From the NCBI GenBank assembly GCA_964245495.1, contig CAXTNC010000031.1, positions 1 to 21,892 on the forward strand: a DNA stretch of 21,892 nucleotides. Reading direction: 5' to 3'. The DNA comes from LMUY01 sp964245495 (GTDB taxonomy: Bacteria; Pseudomonadota; Alphaproteobacteria; Acetobacterales; Acetobacteraceae). The notes under the pieces are model-generated. The model worked only from the letters and a program-made list of their open reading frames with translations, searched no databases and had not been told where the DNA came from. Of the stretch, positions 13,658-20,380 are shown piece by piece; within the stretch, counting starts at the first letter, position 1; each line of letters begins with the position of its first letter. The translations under genes and the position numbers were made by a program.

Positions 13658-15223
13658 TCAAAACAATCCGGCGACTCCCGAAAGGGTCACGCAGAAACCC
13701 CAGGCGATCGGCAGCAGCACGGCCGCCCAGGCCACTGCCATTCCTGACGAAAGCCCGCCCAGGCCGATGCCCGCAACCGTCCCAGCCACCGGCAGCGGGC
13801 GGCCCTGGATGACCAACAGCTCGCCTTCAGCCATGAACCAACGGGGAGCCAGGGGCCGGACCAGCAAGTTGGCAGCCAGGCCAACCGCCAGCAACGCGCA
13901 CATCACGTAGAAGGTCGTGTCGTACACGGCGTTCTTCGCAACGCCGCTCAGGGTGGCTTGCTCGCTGATCTTGCTGAACAGGATCGGCCCCAGCACCCCC
14001 GCCACGGACCAAGCCGTCAAGAGCCGGCCATGGATGGCGCCCACGAACTGGGTGCCGAACACGTCCGCCAGGTAAGCCGGCAGGGTTGCGAAGCCGCCGC
14101 CGTAGATCGACAGGGTCAAGCACAGGAACACGACGAAGAGCACCCGGCTGCCGCTGTGCGCAGCCCAGGGCGCGGCGGCGTAGAGGGCGATGCCGACGAT
14201 GAAGAAAAGCGCGTAAGTCTGCTTGCGGCCCAGCCGATCGGAGAAGGACGCCCAGAAGAACCGTCCCGCGATGTTGAACAGCGACAGCAGCCCGACGAAC
14301 CCGGCGCCTGCCGCGGGCATCACGGCGAACAGCTGCTGCAGCATGGGCGATGCCTTGCTCAGCACGCCGATCCCGGCGCTCACGTTCATCAGCAGCACGG
14401 TCCAGATCAGCCAGAACTGCGGCGTGCGCCAGGCCCATTCCAGGTGCACGTGGCCAGAAGCGGCGAACACCCTGGCGGGCGGGGCCACCCAGCCCTCGGG
14501 CTTCCAGTTCGCCGGCGGCACGCGGTAGCCGAAGCTGCCGGCGAGCATGAACACCGCGTAGATCGCGGCCAGCACCAGGAAGGTCTGCCACACGCCAGGT
14601 CCGGCAGCATCCTTGAAATGCGCCATGAGGAGGGTGGCCAGCGGCGCGCCGATCATGGCGCCGCCGCCGAAGCCCATGATGGCCATGCCCGTCGCCATGC
14701 CCCGGCGGTCCGGGAACCACTTCACCAGCGTGGACACCGGCGAGATGTAGCCGAGGCCCAGGCCGATGCCGCCCAGCACGCCCATGCCGAGCCACACGAT
14801 CCAAAGCTGGTGCAGCTGGACGCCCAGCGCCGCCACCGCCAGGCCCGCGCACCAGCAAGCCGTGGCGGCGACCCCGGCGCGCCGGGGGCCGACCCGCTCC
14901 AGCCACCCGCCCCACAGCGCGGCGGAGGCGCCCAGGAACACGATGCCGAGCTCGAAGCCGACGACGAGGCTTGAGACCGTCCAATCGCAACGGGTGGCCA
15001 CCAGGGACTGCAGCAAGCCCTGGCCTGGCGGGCAGGCCACGCCCACGGAATGGGTCAGCGGCAGCCAGAACACGGACATGCCGTAGATCATGCCGATGCA
15101 GAGATGGACCGCGAGGGCGGCCGGCGGCACCAGCCAGCGATTGAAGCCGGCCGAGGCGACCGTCCTGGAACGGTCAAGCAGGCCGGCCTGCCCTGCTGCG
15201 GTGAAACCAGCCGTTGCGCTCAT
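13658..15223 (-). CDS. OFA-family MFS transporter, probable oxalate/formate transporter
   Basis: This 521-residue inner-membrane protein has about 12 helices of MFS type and resembles the oxalate/formate antiporter (OxlT) family: an N-terminal IGMIYGMSVFWLPL helix, GLGLGYISPVSTLVKWFPDRRGMATGMAIMGFGGGAM (about 160-195, the conserved helix 4-5 region), FWLIWTVLLMNVSAGIGVLSKASPM, and NIAGRFFWASFSDRLGRKQTY between helices 8 and 9. A central polar loop lies at about 235-270. After the twelfth helix there is an extra tail of about 65 residues with one or two further hydrophobic segments (about 475-517), seen in a subset of the family. ATG 15223; 90 bp downstream of the LysR gene and 20 bp upstream of oxdC. 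Substrate (oxalate, formate or both) is inferred from the neighbours. Confidence 0.88.
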   Translation of the reverse strand: MSATAGFTAAGQAGLLDRSRTVASAGFNRWLVPPAALAVHLCIGMIYGMSVFWLPLTHSVGVACPPGQGLLQSLVATRCDWTVSSLVVGFELGIVFLGASAALWGGWLERVGPRRAGVAATACWCAGLAVAALGVQLHQLWIVWLGMGVLGGIGLGLGYISPVSTLVKWFPDRRGMATGMAIMGFGGGAMIGAPLATLLMAHFKDAAGPGVWQTFLVLAAIYAVFMLAGSFGYRVPPANWKPEGWVAPPARVFAASGHVHLEWAWRTPQFWLIWTVLLMNVSAGIGVLSKASPMLQQLFAVMPAAGAGFVGLLSLFNIAGRFFWASFSDRLGRKQTYALFFIVGIALYAAAPWAAHSGSRVLFVVFLCLTLSIYGGGFATLPAYLADVFGTQFVGAIHGRLLTAWSVAGVLGPILFSKISEQATLSGVAKNAVYDTTFYVMCALLAVGLAANLLVRPLAPRWFMAEGELLVIQGRPLPVAGTVAGIGLGGLSSGMAVAWAAVLLPIAWGFCVTLSGVAGLF

Positions 15224-15313
15224 GTCGGACGGTCCTTGGCTGCTTCCCGCTCCGGCTCACGCCGAGGGAACATCTTTTCTTGGTTGAGGCGCAGTGTTGG
15301 TCGATCGCGCCGA
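15224..15313 (-). promoter_or_regulatory. 90-bp gap between regulator and transporter genes, possible control region
   Basis: This is the only gap of useful size before the transporter-oxdC pair, so a LysR-controlled promoter would be expected here if the regulator acts on its downstream genes. A short palindrome, GATCG-CGC-CGATC (15303-15315), lies at the regulator stop. No clear T-N11-A LysR box or -35/-10 pair could be assigned. Confidence 0.25.
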
Positions 15314-16252
15314 TCACGGCAAGGCAAATTTCCCGTGCTGCGATAGCACAACCCTATCAGTCGGCCGATCGGACGCGAGCCGCTTGGCCATGCTCACCAA
15401 GGCCGCCACCAAGGGCGCCATGGGATGCCGGTCGGAGGCGACCAGGCCGACCTGGAAGGCCGCCTCCGGCTCGGCGAGCGGGATGATCCGGAACGGCGGG
15501 TGGCTGCCAAGCAGCTCGGCGACCTGTTCCGACACGATCGTCGCCTTCCCGCCATGCCTCACGTGCGACAGCAGCGAAACCGTGGAGTCCGCCTCCAGGC
15601 CGCATGGGCGGGCGTCGCTGGCGGAGGAACCCAGCAGGCGGTCAAGGATGCGGCGGTGCTGCATGTCCGGCGTCGGCAGGCACAGCGGCAAGCCGGCGGC
15701 TTCCGCCCAGGTCAGCCGGTCCCGCGCGCCCATCGGGCCGTCCACGGTTGTCAGCAGCCGGTAGCGTTCGACGAACAGCGGCACGGATTGCAGGCGCCCG
15801 ACCGCCGCGTCGCCCAGGTAGGTGATTCCGGCGTCGATCTGCAAACCGTCGAGCAGTGCGAGGATCTCGGCCGAGCTGCGGGCCAGCACCTGGAAGCGCA
15901 TCTCGGGGTGCTGGGCCTGGCAGTGCTTGGTCAGCAGGGAGGTGCAGGGCAAGGCGCTTGGGATCACGCCGATGCGGAGCAGTCCGGACAGGCCCTTCCG
16001 CGACGCGCAGAGCTCGTCGCGCATCGCCCGGGCGTCGCCCACCAGGCGCTTGGCCCATTCAAGCACCCGCTCGCCTTCGGGGGTGAGGCCCAGGAAGCGG
16101 GAGGTCCGCAGCACGAGCACGGCGCCCAGCGCCTCTTCCAGGGACTTGATGGCGGCCGACAGCGTGGGCTGGGCGACCCCGCACGCCTCGGCGGCACGGC
16201 GAAAGTTGCGTTCCCGCGCGACCGCGATGAGGAATTCGAGCTTGTCGATCAA
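15314..16252 (-). CDS. LysR-family transcriptional regulator, FdsR-like
   Basis: The 312-residue protein has an N-terminal winged helix-turn-helix of LysR type (about residues 3-62; FRRAAEACGVAQPTLSAAIKSLEEALG with LTPEGERVLEWA) and a periplasmic-binding-like effector domain from about 92 (LRIGVIPSALP). LysR regulators of fds operons (FdsR) are known in Cupriavidus, and the N-terminus MIDKLEFLIAVAREXNF type resembles them, with X standing for Arg here. The start is TTG at 16252: no ATG or GTG is found in frame upstream, and the LysR N-terminus begins at this codon. It is transcribed in the same direction as its likely targets, not divergently as is common for LysR genes. The tRNA-Met gene ends 30 bp upstream on the same strand. 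Effector probably oxalate or formate, by context only. Confidence 0.88.
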   Translation of the reverse strand: MIDKLEFLIAVARERNFRRAAEACGVAQPTLSAAIKSLEEALGAVLVLRTSRFLGLTPEGERVLEWAKRLVGDARAMRDELCASRKGLSGLLRIGVIPSALPCTSLLTKHCQAQHPEMRFQVLARSSAEILALLDGLQIDAGITYLGDAAVGRLQSVPLFVERYRLLTTVDGPMGARDRLTWAEAAGLPLCLPTPDMQHRRILDRLLGSSASDARPCGLEADSTVSLLSHVRHGGKATIVSEQVAELLGSHPPFRIIPLAEPEAAFQVGLVASDRHPMAPLVAALVSMAKRLASDRPTDRVVLSQHGKFALP

Positions 16253-16282
16253 CAGGGCGGGTCCAGCAGGGTTGGGGTCGGA

Positions 16283-16357
16283 TGGTAGCGGCGGACGGAT
16301 TTGAACCGCCGACCAAGGGATTATGATTCCCCTGCTCTACCGCTGAGCTACGCCGCC
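16283..16357 (-). tRNA. tRNA-Met (anticodon CAT), elongator type
   Basis: The minus strand folds as a full cloverleaf of 75 bases including an encoded CCA: acceptor GGCGGCG/CGCCGCT with a G1:U72 pair and A73, D arm GCTC-AGCGGTA-GAGC, anticodon arm GGGGA-ATCATAA-TCCCT with anticodon CAT, variable loop TGGTC, and T arm GGCGG-TTCAAAT-CCGTC. The loop ATCATAA and the acceptor end match alphaproteobacterial elongator tRNA-Met; a lysidine-modified tRNA-Ile2 (also CAT) is less likely. Initiator tRNA is ruled out since the three G:C anticodon-stem pairs in the initiator arrangement and the C1xA72 mismatch are absent. Confidence 0.93.
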
Positions 16358-16370
16358 AGCCGGACGGGGC

Positions 16371-16399
16371 TGTGTCGCGCCGGCAGGCCGGCGAGTCAA
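16371..16399 (-). promoter_or_regulatory. Probable tRNA-Met promoter
   Basis: On the minus strand TTGACT (16399-16394) is a near-perfect -35 box; 17 bases further GACACA (16376-16371) is a poor -10 match, about 13 bases before the tRNA 5' end. The spacer contains a perfect 7-bp inverted repeat (CGCCGGC-AG-GCCGGCG, 16378-16393). The spacing fits a stable-RNA promoter. Confidence 0.4.
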
Positions 16400-16575
16400 T
16401 GCCGAGGATGGTGGGCCGCGCCGGGCGATCACGATCAGGCGATTACCGACATGAACATGGCAGCGAATACAGTGATGTAACCGGATATTGCTCCTGGACG
16501 GCGGGTTTGTGGGTTGTCCTGCGCGCCGTTTGGAGTACGGGAAGGACGACCTAACCTTCAGGACAGCTTCCCGCC

Positions 16576-17676
16576 ATGAACTTGCGCTCCATCCTCCTCG
16601 CGACCGCGGCCGCGTCGCTTCCCTGCCTTGCCGCCGCGCAGCCGATCGAGGGGCTGTACATCGGCGCCGGCGCGCTGGCCAACGTCAAGCAGGCCGAGCA
16701 CCTGCGGCCTGGGCTGAACTCCGGCATCACAGGCCCTTCCCCCCGCTTCCGGTTCGATGCCGGCGGCCTTGGCGGGCTTGGCAGCGTCGGCTACGGCTTG
16801 GGCAACGGCCTGCGCGTCGAGGTGGAGGGCAACTACCGCCAGGCCAGCCTTCTGGGGCTGTACGGCACGTCCCAGCCCTACCAGAGCGGCGGCACGACGC
16901 AGGAGGATTACGGCGCGCTCGTCAACGTGCTGTATGATGTGGACTTGCGCCCGTTCGGCGTGCCGTTCCTGCAGCCTTACGTCGGCGTCGGCGCCGGCTA
17001 CGAGTGGAGCCACATCCAGGGATTGACCGCGACCAACGCGGTGACCGGCCAGGTGAATCATTTCGGCGGCACCAACGGCAACTTCGCCTATCAGGGCATC
17101 GTGGGCGTCGCCTTCCCGGTGGAGCCGATTCCCGGCCTGGCCTTCACGGTGGACTACCATTTCCTCGGCGTGCTGGGGGATCAGACGTTCAAGACGCAGA
17201 CCTTCAACGGCGGGCTTGCCAGCGGCAACGCGAAGATTTCGGAGAACCTGAACCACAGCCTCGTCGTGGGCGTGCGTTACGCCTTCAACACGCCCACGCC
17301 GCCGCCACCCCCGCCAGCGGTCGCGCCCGCGCCCGTTGCCGCGCCGACGCGCACCTACCTGGTGTTCTTCGACTGGGACCGGGCCGACCTGACGGACCGG
17401 GCGCGCCAGATCGTGGCGGAAGCCGCGCAGGCCAGCACGCGGGTGCAGGCCACCCGCATCGAGGTGCAGGGCAACGCCGACCTGTCCGGCACCAAGCAGT
17501 ACAACCAGAAGCTTTCCCTGCGCCGCGCCCAGACGGTGGCGGCCGAGCTGGTGCGCGACGGCGTGCCGGCCAAGGAAATCCAGATCCAGGCGTTCGGCGA
17601 CACCCGCCCGCTGGTGCCCACCGCACCCGGCGTGCGCGAGCCGCAGAACCGCCGGGTCGCCATCATCCTGCAATGA
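16576..17676 (+). CDS. OmpA-family outer-membrane protein, first of a tandem pair
   Basis: The 366-residue precursor has a signal peptide (about 1-21, ending AAA before QP), an eight-strand-type OmpA-like beta-barrel region (about 25-238, with alternating strands such as GLYIGAGALANVKQAEH, LGGLGSVGYGLGNGLRVEVEGNYR and the last strand LVVGVRYAFNTP), a Pro/Ala linker (239-257), and a C-terminal OmpA peptidoglycan-binding domain (258-366) with FFDWDRADLTDRA, YNQKLSLRRAQTV and NRRVAIIL. In the usual GHTDxxG motif the sequence is GNADLSG: the diaminopimelate-binding-type Asp and downstream Arg remain, but the His-Thr are replaced. Predicted to tether the outer membrane to peptidoglycan. ATG 16576 follows CAGGAC by about ten bases; the paralogue has a similar leader. 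The last 352 bp are nearly identical to the next gene. Confidence 0.93.
   Translation: MNLRSILLATAAASLPCLAAAQPIEGLYIGAGALANVKQAEHLRPGLNSGITGPSPRFRFDAGGLGGLGSVGYGLGNGLRVEVEGNYRQASLLGLYGTSQPYQSGGTTQEDYGALVNVLYDVDLRPFGVPFLQPYVGVGAGYEWSHIQGLTATNAVTGQVNHFGGTNGNFAYQGIVGVAFPVEPIPGLAFTVDYHFLGVLGDQTFKTQTFNGGLASGNAKISENLNHSLVVGVRYAFNTPTPPPPPPAVAPAPVAAPTRTYLVFFDWDRADLTDRARQIVAEAAQASTRVQATRIEVQGNADLSGTKQYNQKLSLRRAQTVAAELVRDGVPAKEIQIQAFGDTRPLVPTAPGVREPQNRRVAIILQ
17325..17676 (+). repeat. Near-identical OmpA-domain repeat, copy 1
   Basis: This 352-bp segment aligns without gaps to 18619-18970. Only four differences were found by eye: one silent at 17622 (C here, G in copy 2), one silent in the Arg codon of NRRV (CGC vs CGT), and two in the last two codons (CAA TGA vs CAG TAA). 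The first 297 bp are identical, and the encoded C-terminal domains are identical. Sequence just upstream (the Pro-rich linker and barrel) is clearly diverged. Confidence 0.95.
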
Positions 17677-17686
17677 AACTGCGGCG

Positions 17687-17717
17687 GGGCAGGCGCGAGC
17701 GGCCCCCCGCCTTGCCC
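17687..17717 (+). terminator. Hairpin after the first ompA-like gene, possible terminator
   Basis: GGGCAGGCG (17687-17695) pairs with CGCCTTGCCC (17708-17717) with a one-base bulge and a 12-base GC-rich loop, starting 11 bp after the stop codon. There is no T-run after it, so it may be an mRNA 3'-end stabiliser or part of a Rho-dependent end rather than a classical intrinsic terminator. Confidence 0.4.
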
Positions 17718-17884
17718 TCCGGGCGCGGGAAGGCGCCAAGTGTCACGTCTAAGGCACTATGGCCGCCAAATCGTGGCCGGATCGGCCTTGCAGGCGTCCG
17801 CAGCAGGTGATCACGCTTGGGTTCGCCCGCTTTTGTGGCCAGACTGGCTATGACGCCACATTGATTGACAGGACACCGCTTCCC

Positions 17885-18970
17885 ATGCAGCTCCGCTTTC
17901 TCGCCACCGCTGCCGCCGTGTGCCTGCCGGGCATGGCCCTGGCCCAGCCGATCAGCGGGCTCTACGTCGGAGCCGGCGCCCTGTTCAACTACAAGCAGGC
18001 CGAGCACGCGGAGGCCTCGCCAGGCGCGGTTTTGGGCAGCTCCCGACTGACGTTCAGCGCAGACGGGTATGGCGGTCTTGGCAGCGTCGGCTACGGGCTG
18101 GGCAACGGTCTGCGCGCCGAGGTGGAAGGCGACTACCGGAACACCAGCGTGCGCAAGTTCACGGCATTCGCGCCGAACTCCGTGCATTCCTCGCAGCAGG
18201 ACTACGGCGTGCTGGGCAACGTCCTCTACGATATCGACCTGCGCCCGTTCGGCCTGGATTACGCCTTCACGCCCTATGTGGGAGTGGGCGCCGGCTGGGA
18301 GTGGAGCCACCTGAACGGCCTGAACGCCGTGCAGACGACCGGGTCCGTCACCCATCTCGGCGGCACCGCGAGCGGGAACTTCGCCTACCAGGGCATCGTG
18401 GGCTTCGCCTTCCCGATCGACGAAATCCCAGGCCTGGCCGTCACCGCCGATTACCGCTTCCTCGGCGTCCTCGGCCCGCAGTCGTTCCGCGCCACCTCGC
18501 TCTCGACGCCTGGCGCGAAGGGCAACTACAACATCACGGAGAACCTGAACCACAGCGGCGTCGTTGGCATCCGCTACGCCTTCAACACGCCGCAGCCGCC
18601 GCCCCCGCCGGCCCCGGTGCCCGCGCCCGTTGCCGCGCCGACGCGCACCTACCTGGTGTTCTTCGACTGGGACCGGGCCGACCTGACGGACCGGGCGCGC
18701 CAGATCGTGGCGGAAGCCGCGCAGGCCAGCACGCGGGTGCAGGCCACCCGCATCGAGGTGCAGGGCAACGCCGACCTGTCCGGCACCAAGCAGTACAACC
18801 AGAAGCTTTCCCTGCGCCGCGCCCAGACGGTGGCGGCCGAGCTGGTGCGCGACGGCGTGCCGGCCAAGGAAATCCAGATCCAGGCGTTCGGCGACACCCG
18901 CCCGCTGGTGCCCACGGCACCCGGCGTGCGCGAGCCGCAGAACCGTCGGGTCGCCATCATCCTGCAGTAA
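17885..18970 (+). CDS. OmpA-family outer-membrane protein, second of a tandem pair
   Basis: The 361-residue precursor has a signal peptide (1-20, ending ALA before QP), a beta-barrel region (about 24-233), a Pro-rich linker (236-252) and an OmpA domain (253-361) that is identical in protein sequence to that of the preceding gene. The barrel is recognisably homologous (GLYVGAGALFNYKQAEH, GGLGSVGYGLGNGLRAEVEGDYR, GNFAYQGIVGFAFP, GVVGIRYAFNTP) but loops differ in length and content, for example residues 43-60, 88-105 and 197-216. ATG 17885 is chosen over an in-frame ATG at 17759 because it begins a proper signal peptide and follows CAGGACACC. The two genes are 208 bp apart. The stop is 2 bp from the stop of convergent mnmA. 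Surface-exposed loops of the pair differ, anchors do not. Confidence 0.93.
   Translation: MQLRFLATAAAVCLPGMALAQPISGLYVGAGALFNYKQAEHAEASPGAVLGSSRLTFSADGYGGLGSVGYGLGNGLRAEVEGDYRNTSVRKFTAFAPNSVHSSQQDYGVLGNVLYDIDLRPFGLDYAFTPYVGVGAGWEWSHLNGLNAVQTTGSVTHLGGTASGNFAYQGIVGFAFPIDEIPGLAVTADYRFLGVLGPQSFRATSLSTPGAKGNYNITENLNHSGVVGIRYAFNTPQPPPPPAPVPAPVAAPTRTYLVFFDWDRADLTDRARQIVAEAAQASTRVQATRIEVQGNADLSGTKQYNQKLSLRRAQTVAAELVRDGVPAKEIQIQAFGDTRPLVPTAPGVREPQNRRVAIILQ
18619..18970 (+). repeat. Near-identical OmpA-domain repeat, copy 2
   Basis: Partner of 17325-17676, offset by 1,294 bp in direct orientation. Being direct repeats, unequal recombination between them would delete one barrel and leave a single intact hybrid gene. 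Confidence 0.95.
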
Positions 18971-18972
18971 GG

Positions 18973-20034
18973 CTATCCCTGGGCGGCGGGCGCGATGAAG
19001 CCGCCGCCCAGGACGCGGCCGCCGTCGTAGAACACGCAGGCCTGCCCGGGTGCGGGAAGCGCTGGCTCATCCAGCAGAACAATGCCTTCGGGCGTGACGC
19101 TGGCGGGGTGCAAGCTGTCCCGTGCACGCAGCTTCACCATGCACCGCTGCACCGGGGCCGGGTCGACCAGCCAGTTCACCTCCCGCAACTGCAGCTCCCG
19201 GGTTCCGCTGCTGCGCGGCCCCACCATCACCCGGCGGGCAGGTGCGTCCAATCCCACGACGATTTGCTGCTCCCCTGCCACGCTTGCTGCCTTGCCCAGC
19301 CGCTTGGCCTGGCCCACCGTGTAGCGGCCCACCCCGCCGTGCAGCCCGAGCACCGTGCCGGAGGCGTCCACGATCTCGCCCGGCGCCGCCGCGTCCGGGC
19401 GCAGGCGCGCCACCAACGCGTCGTAGCGGCCGGACGGCACGAAGCAGATGTCCTGGCTGTCCGGCTTGGCAGCGACCTCCAGCCCGAGCCGCGACGCCTC
19501 CGCCCGCACGGCGTCCTTTCCCGGCATCGCGCCGAGCGGGAACAGCGAGCGGGCTAGCTGGGCGCGGGTGGTGGCGAACAGGAACCAGCTCTGGTCCCGC
19601 TGCAAGTCGGCGGCGCGGTGCAGTTCCGGCCCATCCGGCCCATCGACCCGGCGCACGTAGTGCCCCGTCGCCATGGCGCCGCAGCCGAGGTCCTCGGCCA
19701 GCTGCATGAGGTCGGTGAACTTGACGGTCTGGTTGCAGCGCACGCACGGCACCGGAGTCTGCCCGGCGGCGTAGCTGGCCGCGAAGTCGTCGATCACGGC
19801 CGAGCGGAACCGCGCCTCCGCGTCGATGACGTAGTGCGGGATGCCGAGGCGGTCGGCGACCCGGCGCGCGTCGTGGATGTCCTGCCCGGCGCAGCACGCG
19901 CCCTTGCGGGCCGAGGCGGCGCCATGGTCGTAAAGCTGCAACGTCGCGCCGATCACCTCGTGCCCGGCCTCGTGCAGCAACCCGGCGGCGACGCTGCTGT
20001 CCACCCCGCCGGACATCGCGGCGAGGATTCGCAT
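18973..20034 (-). CDS. mnmA: tRNA-specific 2-thiouridylase
   Basis: MnmA adds sulfur to uridine 34 of tRNAs for Lys, Glu and Gln, using ATP and persulfide sulfur that comes from a cysteine desulfurase. The 353-residue protein has the PP-loop MSGGVDSS (7-14), the first catalytic Cys100 in PCVRCNQTVKF, the second Cys197 in DSQDICFVP, the central GRYTVGQAKRLG (237-248) and the C-terminal beta-barrel domain. It has an alphaproteobacterial-type insert with KGACC (44-48). The frame is open upstream to 20262 but ATG 20034 gives the expected start. It follows the ferredoxin gene by 11 bp, so it is the last gene of the sulfur operon, and its stop is 2 bp from the convergent OmpA-family gene. Confidence 0.97.
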   Translation of the reverse strand: MRILAAMSGGVDSSVAAGLLHEAGHEVIGATLQLYDHGAASARKGACCAGQDIHDARRVADRLGIPHYVIDAEARFRSAVIDDFAASYAAGQTPVPCVRCNQTVKFTDLMQLAEDLGCGAMATGHYVRRVDGPDGPELHRAADLQRDQSWFLFATTRAQLARSLFPLGAMPGKDAVRAEASRLGLEVAAKPDSQDICFVPSGRYDALVARLRPDAAAPGEIVDASGTVLGLHGGVGRYTVGQAKRLGKAASVAGEQQIVVGLDAPARRVMVGPRSSGTRELQLREVNWLVDPAPVQRCMVKLRARDSLHPASVTPEGIVLLDEPALPAPGQACVFYDGGRVLGGGFIAPAAQG

Positions 20035-20045
20035 GATCCCCGCCG

Positions 20046-20375
20046 TCAGCCCTGGGCGTTGCGCGTGCTGGCCGGCAAGCGCACCACCAGCCCGTCCAGC
20101 GTCTCGGTCATCACCAGTTGGCAACCGAGGCGGGAAGTTTTCTCCAGGCCGAACGCGAGGTCCAGCATGTCCTCCTCGTCCTCGGTGGGGGCTGGCAGCT
20201 TGCCGAACCACGCCGGGTCGATGACCACGTGGCAGGTGGAGCAGGCAAGCGAGCCTTCGCACGCGCCCTCGATGTCCACGCCGTGCTTGTGCGCCACTTC
20301 CAGCACGGAAAGGCCGAGCGGGGCGCTGACTTCGCGGCGGGTGCCGTCGCGCTCAACGAAGGTCATCTTGGGCAT
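20046..20375 (-). CDS. [2Fe-2S] ferredoxin, Isc/adrenodoxin type
   Basis: The 109-residue ferredoxin has the vertebrate/Isc-type cluster spacing C-x5-C-x2-C-x36-C (Cys39, 45, 48, 85), with EGACEGSLACSTCHVVI around the first three and SRLGCQL around the fourth, and the acidic EDEEDMLDLA helix (65-74) used to dock redox partners. Such ferredoxins supply electrons for Fe-S cluster assembly or to specific reductases and oxygenases. The start is ATG 20375, 5 bp after the iscS-like stop; an internal ATG (20366) would give a protein shorter by three residues. Position between a cysteine desulfurase and mnmA supports a role in sulfur or cluster assembly (fdx). Confidence 0.93.
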   Translation of the reverse strand: MPKMTFVERDGTRREVSAPLGLSVLEVAHKHGVDIEGACEGSLACSTCHVVIDPAWFGKLPAPTEDEEDMLDLAFGLEKTSRLGCQLVMTETLDGLVVRLPASTRNAQG

Positions 20376-20380
20376 CGGGA

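Noticed and set aside
16283..16357. tRNA gene as an integration site, with the oxalate/formate block as a genomic island
   Set aside because: No integrase, no repeat of the tRNA 3' end found downstream by eye, and base composition and codon use look like the rest of the window.
16529..16557. TTTGGA-17-TAACCT as promoter of the first ompA-like gene
   Set aside because: The start site it implies would leave only about 12 bases of leader and cut through the ribosome-binding site.
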